From the NCBI GenBank assembly GCA_002492725.1, contig DLAF01000070.1, forward strand, positions 10,642-49,340: a stretch of 38,699 nt of DNA, in the 5' to 3' direction. This document shows, piece after piece, positions 15,736-23,108 of this stretch. This stretch comes from Lachnospiraceae bacterium UBA7054. GTDB taxonomy: Bacteria > Bacillota > Clostridia > Lachnospirales > Lachnospiraceae. The notes beneath the pieces were generated by a model. The model was not told the DNA's origin. It saw nothing but the letters and a program-made list of their open reading frames with translations, and did no database searches. Position numbers and translations under genes: made by a program. The number at the start of each line of letters is the position of its first letter. The stretch's first letter is position 1.

Positions 15736-17028
15736 ATGGATCAAAATAATTACTACTATATGAATAACATTCCCCCACAGCAGCCCCTCCCCCCGCAGCA
15801 ATCAGGGAAGGGCGGTAACTTTCTTCTGGGAATGCTGGTAGGCGTGGCGGCAACGCTCCTCGTTACAGGCTTTGTTTTTGTGGGCGTAAAATTTTACGAA
15901 GCCGTGGACGAAAGAAAAGCCGATGCGAAGAGAACGAGCACGGCAGGCAGCATTGTGAGCGAGGAAACGGAAAAAAAGCTTTCCGCGATCGAGGACGTGA
16001 TCGAAGAATATTATTATCAGGATGCGGATATTGACGTGGAAGCCATGACCGATGGGATGTATGCCGGTATGGTGGAGGCACTGGGTGATCCTTATTCCGT
16101 ATACTATACAGAGGAAGAGTGGCAGGATTTGATGCAGGATACCGAAGGCATCTATTACGGGATTGGTGCATATCTGATGATCGACCAGGCGACGGGGCTT
16201 GGCAAAATATCGGGCGTTATCGAAAACACCCCGGCACAGGAAGCAGGACTTCGAGAGAATGACCTCCTCTATCTGGTGGATGGTGAGACCACTGCGGGTA
16301 TGGAACTTTCGGAGATCGTCTCCCGCGTGAAGGGTGAGGAGGGCACGACGGTACACTTTACCATTTACAGGGAAGGTGAGACCGATTACCTGGAGGTGGA
16401 TGTAGAGAGGCGCAAGATTGAAGCCCCCACGGTAAAATACGAAATTCTGAAAAATAACATTGGTTATATTCAGATAACGGAGTTTGATGACGTAACCACG
16501 GATCAATTTACAGAGGCGATGGCCGTGGTGAAAGGTTCGCACGCGAAGGGGCTTATCCTTGATCTGCGCAGTAATCCCGGTGGAAGTCTTAATGTGGTTG
16601 TGGATATCGCCAGGCAGATCCTGCCAAAGGGACTGATCGTCTACACCGAGGATAAGTATGGCGAGCGCGAGGAATATAACTGTGACGGCAGAAGGCAGCT
16701 TGACATACCGCTGGTCGTTCTTGTCAACGGCAATTCCGCCAGCGCATCAGAGATCCTTGCGGGCGCGATCAAAGACTATCAGATGGGGACGCTTGTCGGC
16801 ACCACGACCTTTGGTAAGGGCATTGTGCAGCGCGTTCTGCCCCTGACCGACGGCACGGCCTTAAAGCTTACCATCAGCGCCTACTATACACCGAATGGCA
16901 ATAATATCCACGGCGTCGGCATCGAGCCCGACGTGGTCTGCGAATTTGACGGCGATGCTTATTATGATGAGGGCGTGGATAATCAGCTGGAGAAGGCGGT
17001 GGAGGTGCTACTGGAACGTATCGGGTGA
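15736..17028 (+). CDS. S41 C-terminal processing protease (CtpA/CtpB-like)
   Basis: A 430-residue membrane-anchored serine protease. The Pro/Gln-rich N-terminus is followed by one membrane segment at about residues 29-50. A PDZ domain lies near 145-225 (GIGAYLMIDQATGLGKISGV then PAQEAGLRENDLLYLVDGE). The S41 catalytic domain has S336 in NSASASE and K361 in TTFGKG, 25 residues apart as in the family's Ser-Lys dyad. ATG 15736 has AAGGAG nine bases upstream; an in-frame ATG at 15691 lacks one. Proteases of this type often accompany M23 hydrolases and regulate their level. The GT-C-like gene starts 13 bases after the stop. Confidence 0.92.
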   Translation: MDQNNYYYMNNIPPQQPLPPQQSGKGGNFLLGMLVGVAATLLVTGFVFVGVKFYEAVDERKADAKRTSTAGSIVSEETEKKLSAIEDVIEEYYYQDADIDVEAMTDGMYAGMVEALGDPYSVYYTEEEWQDLMQDTEGIYYGIGAYLMIDQATGLGKISGVIENTPAQEAGLRENDLLYLVDGETTAGMELSEIVSRVKGEEGTTVHFTIYREGETDYLEVDVERRKIEAPTVKYEILKNNIGYIQITEFDDVTTDQFTEAMAVVKGSHAKGLILDLRSNPGGSLNVVVDIARQILPKGLIVYTEDKYGEREEYNCDGRRQLDIPLVVLVNGNSASASEILAGAIKDYQMGTLVGTTTFGKGIVQRVLPLTDGTALKLTISAYYTPNGNNIHGVGIEPDVVCEFDGDAYYDEGVDNQLEKAVEVLLERIG

Positions 17029-17041
17029 GGAACTTTGCAAA

Positions 17042-19093
17042 ATGAAAGAGTTTTTCTTGAAACACCGCGCAGCGCTGCTTGCGTGCATTCCTGTGCCGGT
17101 GATTTTTCTGCTTGCAACATACAGGCTGTCTGAGACAGGGCAGCCCATTCTGTTTAACGACGAGATTGGGTACTGGTCTAACAGCGCCTTTTTCATGGGG
17201 ATGGACTGGACTTCCGTGACAGGGAATATCAATTATTATTCCTATGGATACAGTTTGCTTCTGATTCCCCTCCGCGTGATGGCGAGGGTGTTTTACTGGA
17301 ACTGGGACAGATTGTATCATGCCGGAGTCGTGATGAACGGTGCCTTCCTGGTGGGGAGCTATCTGATCCTGCTGAAACTGGCGGAAAGATATTTGCCAAA
17401 GATGAATCGAATCGTCAGGACGGCGGCGTGCTTTGTTGTCTGCACATATTCGTCGTTTCTTGTATATGCGCATATTACCTGGGCGGAATGCACGCTCCTG
17501 TTCTTTTTCCAGCTCTGGCTCTATGTGATGATGTGTGTGACGGATCGACCGACAACAAGTAACCATGCGGCGTTTGCAATCCTTTCTATTTACCTGTATG
17601 CAGTTCATCAACGGTCACTTGGAATTATAATAACTGCTGTTATCATAACGCTGAGTATACGCCTTGCTCGGTTGAGCCGTTTGCGTGATACTGCGGTTTT
17701 TTTGGTCTGTCTGTATTTGTGTGGTTTGATTCACAGTGCGGTCAAGTGGAATTTGCAGCATGTGAATTATCTGGGAGAAGAACCTGTTGCTTTGGGCGAG
17801 CTTGTGGGACATGCCTTTACGGGAACGGCGAAGCTCTTTCTTGCGGCGGGGCTTCTGTTGTTTTTACTCCTGTATCTGATAGAGAAACGAAACTATAAGA
17901 TTCTGCTTGTGATTCTTGCGGCGGGGGTTTTGCTTGGAACGGGTTTGTTCTGGTATCGAAACGCAGGCAGAGTTGAGAATGCGATGTCAGCGGAGCGTGC
18001 GGCAGCGAATGATGTGGCAGGAGTCTCAGATGTGCGCATTTCCGTAAATGACTTTTCCGGTCAATGGGGCGTGGTACGCAATATTTTTTCGGTGAACGGC
18101 CTGATACGCTTGGGGATCAGCATTGTCGGTAAGTGGTTTTACCTGGCTTCGGCCACGGGCTTTGTGATTTGCTGGGGTATTGCGGGACTGTGCAAAAATG
18201 CGTGGCTTCTGTGCAGGGATGTTTTGAAACGGACATATGCGTCAATTCGGGAACGGGTCTGGCTTTTGGGCGTGTTCCTGGCCTGGCTTTCCACCTTTAT
18301 GATCAGCGCGATTTATAAAGAAGGATTTTACAAAAACGACGATCTGTTTAACGGCAGATATGTCGAGTTTACCGTTGGATTTCTGCTGCTATATGGACTT
18401 AACTGCCTGATAAATGACAAAAAATGGGTGCGCAAGGTACTGCTTGTCATGGTATTATATATAGCAGCAGGGCACCTGTGCCAGTATGCAATCGACGAGA
18501 TCGGCCGAACGGAGTTTGAGCTGGCGCACTGTGTCATGTTTGGACGAATGGTCTGGAATTACGAGGTACCCGTTGGCAAGGTGCGGGTGGTAGAGGGATA
18601 TATCGTTCCGTATACCCTTTGCTTTTTCGCAATCCTAAAGCTGTTGAGGGAGCATTTCCCGAAGGCGGCTGTCATCAGGACGGTTTTGGCTCTCACAGTT
18701 CCGCTCGTGGTCTGGTCTTATCTGGGCAGATCGATTGTGGATCACTATGTGGTAGTCAGGAATGAGAAACAGGCGGAACCGCTTCCACAGTTTGTCACTT
18801 GGATCAACGTACTGGACACGGGAGAGGGGCAGAAGGTATACTATATTTTAGACTCGGCAAATCAGAGGTCTGCCGGTGCGCTGCAGTATATGCTGCAAGA
18901 AAAACCCGTTACGGCAGCCTGGCTGGCGGATGTGCCTTTTACCGAGGATGCGTTCTATGTGGTACGGCAGGATTACGCGGATGAGGAAAAGCTGAGAGAA
19001 AATTGTGAGGTTGTTATGTATTGCGGAAGATATATGCTTCTTATTAACAAGGATCAGGCGTTGATGGAAAGATGGCGTCCTTTCATGGAGTGA
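17042..19093 (+). CDS. Multi-pass membrane protein, probable GT-C glycosyltransferase
   Basis: A 683-residue protein with about a dozen hydrophobic segments and a C-terminal extracytoplasmic part. Its first loop carries LFNDEIGYW (about residues 40-48), an acidic pair in the place where GT-C enzymes keep catalytic Asp/Glu. GT-C enzymes transfer sugars from polyprenyl-phosphate donors outside the membrane. The gene directly downstream encodes a DPM1/GtrB-like GT2 that would make such a donor, which supports the reading. ATG 17042 is chosen because GAGGA lies ten bases before it; the longer open frame back to 16895 overlaps the protease gene in another frame. The acceptor is unknown; a wall polymer or surface protein is possible. 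Confidence 0.65.
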   Translation: MKEFFLKHRAALLACIPVPVIFLLATYRLSETGQPILFNDEIGYWSNSAFFMGMDWTSVTGNINYYSYGYSLLLIPLRVMARVFYWNWDRLYHAGVVMNGAFLVGSYLILLKLAERYLPKMNRIVRTAACFVVCTYSSFLVYAHITWAECTLLFFFQLWLYVMMCVTDRPTTSNHAAFAILSIYLYAVHQRSLGIIITAVIITLSIRLARLSRLRDTAVFLVCLYLCGLIHSAVKWNLQHVNYLGEEPVALGELVGHAFTGTAKLFLAAGLLLFLLLYLIEKRNYKILLVILAAGVLLGTGLFWYRNAGRVENAMSAERAAANDVAGVSDVRISVNDFSGQWGVVRNIFSVNGLIRLGISIVGKWFYLASATGFVICWGIAGLCKNAWLLCRDVLKRTYASIRERVWLLGVFLAWLSTFMISAIYKEGFYKNDDLFNGRYVEFTVGFLLLYGLNCLINDKKWVRKVLLVMVLYIAAGHLCQYAIDEIGRTEFELAHCVMFGRMVWNYEVPVGKVRVVEGYIVPYTLCFFAILKLLREHFPKAAVIRTVLALTVPLVVWSYLGRSIVDHYVVVRNEKQAEPLPQFVTWINVLDTGEGQKVYYILDSANQRSAGALQYMLQEKPVTAAWLADVPFTEDAFYVVRQDYADEEKLRENCEVVMYCGRYMLLINKDQALMERWRPFME

Positions 19094-19115
19094 GACGGGA
19101 CGCAGGAGGCATCGG

Positions 19116-20105
19116 ATGAAACTGATTATACAAATACCCTGCTATAACGAGGCGGAGACGCTGGAGATTGCGCTCAACGAACTGCCCAAGCAGATCGATG
19201 GTGTGGATGAAATCGAATATCTGGTCATCAATGACGGCAGCGACGATGATACGGAGAAAGTGGCGCTGGAATGGGGCGTGCACTACATTGTGCATTTTAA
19301 GCGGAATCTGGGTCTGGCCAAAGGATTCCTGGCCGGGATTGACTTGGCGCTGCGTCATGGCGCTGATATCATCGTCAATACGGATGCGGATAATCAGTAC
19401 TGCGGAGCGGATATCGAAAAGCTGATCCGGCCGATTCTGGACCGGGAAGCGGATATTGTGATCGGGGAGCGGCCCATCGAGGACAACGCGGAATTTTCTT
19501 ACATTAAGAAGAAACTGCAGCGTTTCGGCAGCTTTGTGGTGAGACTGGCGTCCAAGACTGATATCCCCGATGCGCCCAGCGGTTTCCGTGCCTACAGCCG
19601 GAAGGCGGCAATGCGTGTGAATGTACATAATGAATATACCTACACGCTGGAGACTATCGTTCAGGCGGGCAGAAATAAGATGGCGATTACTTCCGTGCCC
19701 GTGAAGACGAACCCGGAACTGCGTAAATCCAGGCTAATGCACTCTATTTTTGACTATGTAAAGAAGTCTATGCTGACGATTTTGCGGGCGGTGCTGATGT
19801 ACAGGCCCCTGCGGGTATTTACTCTTTTGGGATCGATTGCCATAACAGGCGGTATTGTAATTGGGATTCGGTTCCTCGTCTTCTATTTTCAGGGAAACGG
19901 CGGCGGCCATACCCAATCACTGATTTTGGCGGCGATGCTGATTATCATCGGCAGTCAAACCTTTGTCACGGGATTGCAGGCTGATATCATTTCGGCGAAC
20001 CGAAAGCTCCTGGAAGATATCCAGTACCGAGTAAAAAAGCTGGAATTGGGACTGTTAGACCCCGATGGCAGGGCAATTGAGAAAGAGGGTGAAGAGCGGG
20101 ATTAG
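19116..20105 (+). CDS. Membrane GT2 glycosyltransferase (DPM1/GtrB-like)
   Basis: A 329-residue protein. The cytoplasmic GT-A domain occupies residues 1 to about 220, with IPCYNEAETLEIAL, VINDGSDDDT and NTDADNQY; the last is the metal-binding DxD-type site. PSGFRAYSRKAA is typical of polyprenyl-phosphate sugar synthases. Two membrane segments follow near 237-258 and 268-292. The predicted role is to load a sugar onto polyprenyl phosphate for the preceding GT-C-like enzyme, 22 bases upstream. ATG 19116 follows GCAGGAGG. The transcript then runs toward the promoter of the Ig-like gene; I see no strong terminator in the 159-base spacer. Confidence 0.88.
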   Translation: MKLIIQIPCYNEAETLEIALNELPKQIDGVDEIEYLVINDGSDDDTEKVALEWGVHYIVHFKRNLGLAKGFLAGIDLALRHGADIIVNTDADNQYCGADIEKLIRPILDREADIVIGERPIEDNAEFSYIKKKLQRFGSFVVRLASKTDIPDAPSGFRAYSRKAAMRVNVHNEYTYTLETIVQAGRNKMAITSVPVKTNPELRKSRLMHSIFDYVKKSMLTILRAVLMYRPLRVFTLLGSIAITGGIVIGIRFLVFYFQGNGGGHTQSLILAAMLIIIGSQTFVTGLQADIISANRKLLEDIQYRVKKLELGLLDPDGRAIEKEGEERD

Positions 20106-20185
20106 TTAAAGTTTCGGCATTGTGTTGTATTTGCAGGCGGAATAGGGGCAGAATGCACAAAAATGTATTTTTTTCAGGACAACGC

Positions 20186-20214
20186 TTGTTAAATCAAAAA
20201 CACAGGTTTATAAT
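20186..20214 (+). promoter_or_regulatory. Fixed promoter of the Ig-like expression site
   Basis: TTGTTA at 20186-20191 and a perfect TATAAT at 20209-20214 are 17 bases apart. The leader of about 45 bases ends in GGAGGAG at 20251-20257. All of this lies outside the inverted repeat, so it would stay in place if the segment inverted. Confidence 0.75.
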
Positions 20215-20264
20215 CAATGATAGTGTCAATAAGTATCACAAAAACAAAGTGGAGGAGAGAGACA

Positions 20265-23000
20265 ATGAGAAGTGTGAAAAAGTTGCTTAAAAAAGCAATG
20301 GTGTTTACGCTCACAGCAGCTATGCTGGTTGGGACACCGTTGACGGTATCGGCAGCGCCTCTTAATAGTGTATACTCGATCAGAGATCACTGGGGCGAAG
20401 ACAAAGATAATGTTGACGATGCAAGTCATACCGGTACCGTTACAAACACGGAAACGACTACTGAGACCGGCGCGTTAAAGGACAATGAGGCAAAGATTAT
20501 CGGTATTGTCCTCGACAAGAGCCATGTGAACGTAGAAGTGGGCGGGGCACGCGAGACCCTGACTGCAACGATCGTTACGGACTTGGGCGAAGGCGAGGCT
20601 CTGGTGAATAAGGACGGCGAAGATGCAACCGAGGAGATGATGAGCGTGCTTAAGAGCAAGCTCAAATGGCAGGTGTTAAATCCCGACGGAAGCATTGATG
20701 GGACGACGAACCGGAAGCTCAGCATCGATACGGTAACGAAGGGCGATGGCAGCCAGATCGTGCTGAATCCCAGACAGGGTACCAAAGCCGGTGAGGATAT
20801 GATCGTCAAGGTTTCCCTTGATGGCACATATTGCTTTGAGAAAGACGAAGAGAGCGGCGAGTGGAAGCTGGCGGAGCTGATAACTAACAAGACCGAAGGC
20901 TATTCCGCAGAGGCTACCGTTTCCATTAAAGAGTACAGTGAAGCATTGCGGTTTGAAGGCGTAACGACGGAACAGTTTGTGAAGCATACCTATAATTTGG
21001 GTGCATACCTTGTACGTACTCCTGAAACGGCAAATGATACGATTACTTGGACAACTAGTGATAGCAAAACTGCTACTGTGAATGCGGATGGTATTGTTAC
21101 CTTTAAGAAGGCAACTAAGGATGAGGATACCGTAACAATCACGGCAGTCAGTGAAAAAGGTAAGACCGATGATGTAGACTTTACCGTTTCGGCTGGTACA
21201 CCTGCTTCTAAGGTTGAGATTTGGCCGGAAGAAGACGGCGAAGGCGTTAGTGCTTATAAGAGTGGCGCAAAATTGAACCTTGATCTGGGTGTAGATGGTC
21301 AGGATTATGTTAATGTCCGGGTGAAGATGTATGCCAACGTCAAGAGTGTCAAGGTAGATGCAGAGGGTAATGCTGTTCTTAAGAATAATAAGCCTCAATA
21401 TGAAACAAAGAAGAATCTTCCGGAAGAGGCAGAATATTACGTATGGAACGGTGAGGCGGCAGAAGTAGCCTACGTACACATCACCGACAACATTACATGG
21501 ACGACCAGCAAAGCAACAATTGCAGGCGTTGATGAGGCGAATAATGATGGCGCAGGGATCGTAGCGGCCGGCAAGGCGCTTGGTACTGCCAAGATTACTG
21601 CAAAAGCTTCCAGCGGTAAGAGCGCAAATGTCAATGCTGTTGTTAAAGCAACCTTGAATGATCTTAGGATCGAGGGTCTGCCTGAGGATGGTAATTTATA
21701 TTCAGGTCAGTCCGTACAGTTGACGGCAGGAAGAGATCCTGAACTGAATAAGGATGCCGTGAAGTGGTCGATTAAGAAGGTTGGAAATAAAGCGAACCCT
21801 AATGCTTCGATTAACAGCAAGGGTGTTCTGACAATTAAGCCGAAGTTGAACTTAGAGACAGAGGCTTATGGCGACCAGGTTACGGTCGTGCTTGAGACAA
21901 AAGCAACCAAGAAGGTAGACAACAAGAAAGTTCCTGTTCTTATTAAGGAAGAAACAATTACCATCGCTCAGAGCAATATCAGTGAAATTACGGTAAAGGA
22001 AGCTGATAAGACAATTGCAACGGCGGTATATAATGCCACAAAGAAAAAGGTTGAAAAGAATAAAGGCATTTCCAGTAAGGACAATACTACCAATATCTCG
22101 GTTCCGAAGACTAAGGAGTATGAGATCACTGCTGTAGATACAGAGGGAAATGATCTTGCAGGAACCCTGACTGTAAAGTCTGACAAGACAAAGATTGCGA
22201 CTGTTACTTATGATGCGAATGGTACTGCAAAGATTAAAGCGGTTGCAGTTGGTAAGGCTAAGATTACCGTAAGCGGTGTTGCTGCAGGTAAGGCGATTTC
22301 AACCACATTTAACGTAACGGTTAAACAGCCTACGACCTCCATCACCATTAAGACCCCGTCTGTAGTTGTAAAGGAAGCAAAGAAGAATACAAGCGTAACC
22401 TTTAAGGCAACGCAGAATAAGGGCGCTAAAGAAACGATTACATGGTCTGTTGTGAAGAACGGTACTGTGAATGCAGATGCGGCGACTATTACCAATAAGG
22501 GTAAAGTGACTCTGAAGAAGGATAATTATGCAGCAGGCGATGTGTTCACCGTAAAGGCTACTTCTCAGTCGGGTGTTACCGCAACAGCAACCATTCAGGT
22601 TGTTACGGCAAGCACGGCCGTGCGTGTTGTAGATGAGAATGGAGATCCGTTCCAGTACAAGCAGAAGAAAGGTAAGACTAGTCATAAGACGGTTAAGAAT
22701 GCCACAACGCTTGAATTGGGCGATTCCGTTACATTGTATCCGGAAGTTAATGTAGGGAAATCGAAGCCTGAAGCGCAACAGAATTGGATAGCCGCAGGCA
22801 CCAAAGATGGTGACAACCAGGCAGCAGCTGTGACATATTCCGTGAATAAGAAGGGCATTGTTCAGATCGTCGGCAATACCGTATATCGTGTAGGCAACGG
22901 CACGGTTAGGGTTACGGTTAAGACAGCGGATGGTAAGAAGTACACGCTGACAATCGATGACGAGAGCAAGAGATATGTAGCTCCTCCGACGGGAGACTAA
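20265..23000 (+). CDS. Secreted Ig-like (Big_2) repeat protein, expressed copy
   Basis: A 911-residue exported protein. The signal peptide is about residues 1-29 (basic MRSVKKLLKKAM, hydrophobic core, cut near VSA/AP). The rest is mostly Big_2-like Ig folds, recognised from repeats such as ITWTTSDSKTATVNADG followed by VTITAVS and by KAKITVSG. I see no LPXTG signal, no SLH repeats and no membrane anchor at the C-terminus, so attachment is unclear. ATG 20265 has GGAGGAG seven bases upstream and a near-consensus promoter. The paralogue at 23109-25919 lies in the opposite direction and has the same architecture and signal peptide. I infer that this copy is in the ON position of an inversion switch. 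Adhesin or S-layer-like functions are guesses. Confidence 0.85.
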   Translation: MRSVKKLLKKAMVFTLTAAMLVGTPLTVSAAPLNSVYSIRDHWGEDKDNVDDASHTGTVTNTETTTETGALKDNEAKIIGIVLDKSHVNVEVGGARETLTATIVTDLGEGEALVNKDGEDATEEMMSVLKSKLKWQVLNPDGSIDGTTNRKLSIDTVTKGDGSQIVLNPRQGTKAGEDMIVKVSLDGTYCFEKDEESGEWKLAELITNKTEGYSAEATVSIKEYSEALRFEGVTTEQFVKHTYNLGAYLVRTPETANDTITWTTSDSKTATVNADGIVTFKKATKDEDTVTITAVSEKGKTDDVDFTVSAGTPASKVEIWPEEDGEGVSAYKSGAKLNLDLGVDGQDYVNVRVKMYANVKSVKVDAEGNAVLKNNKPQYETKKNLPEEAEYYVWNGEAAEVAYVHITDNITWTTSKATIAGVDEANNDGAGIVAAGKALGTAKITAKASSGKSANVNAVVKATLNDLRIEGLPEDGNLYSGQSVQLTAGRDPELNKDAVKWSIKKVGNKANPNASINSKGVLTIKPKLNLETEAYGDQVTVVLETKATKKVDNKKVPVLIKEETITIAQSNISEITVKEADKTIATAVYNATKKKVEKNKGISSKDNTTNISVPKTKEYEITAVDTEGNDLAGTLTVKSDKTKIATVTYDANGTAKIKAVAVGKAKITVSGVAAGKAISTTFNVTVKQPTTSITIKTPSVVVKEAKKNTSVTFKATQNKGAKETITWSVVKNGTVNADAATITNKGKVTLKKDNYAAGDVFTVKATSQSGVTATATIQVVTASTAVRVVDENGDPFQYKQKKGKTSHKTVKNATTLELGDSVTLYPEVNVGKSKPEAQQNWIAAGTKDGDNQAAAVTYSVNKKGIVQIVGNTVYRVGNGTVRVTVKTADGKKYTLTIDDESKRYVAPPTGD
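20276..20344 (+). repeat. Inverted repeat IR-A (69 bp) over signal-peptide codons
   Basis: It begins with GAAAAAGTTGCTT, starting in codon 4 of the expressed gene, and ends at TTGAC in codon 27. It is the reverse complement of 25858-25926 with only two mismatches; the last 50 bp are identical. The reading phase is the same in both copies, so an exchange anywhere within it keeps the frame. Confidence 0.9.
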
Positions 23001-23035
23001 TTGAAATGATGTAAGTCATTACTGAAGAGTTTCAG

Positions 23036-23072
23036 AAACAGGGCGGTATCTATAAAGATGCCACCCTGTTTT
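23036..23072. terminator. Bidirectional terminator between the convergent Ig-like genes
   Basis: AAACAGGG and CCCTGTTT form the base of a 15-position hairpin (one mismatch, one G-T pair) with the loop TATAAA. It lies between the two stop codons, 35 bases after one and 36 bases before the other. A and T flanks on the two sides suit termination in both directions. Since it sits inside the proposed invertible segment, it serves either orientation. Confidence 0.7.
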
Positions 23073-23108
23073 CATACTTGCTTTTGATATATTTACATTT
23101 TGCTTTTA

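Noticed and set aside
15802..16542. 246-codon open frame on the - strand inside the S41 protease gene
   Set aside because: The composition (rich in His, Arg, Leu and Phe) and the lack of a ribosome site are typical of a shadow frame; the sense gene has intact PDZ and S41 motifs.
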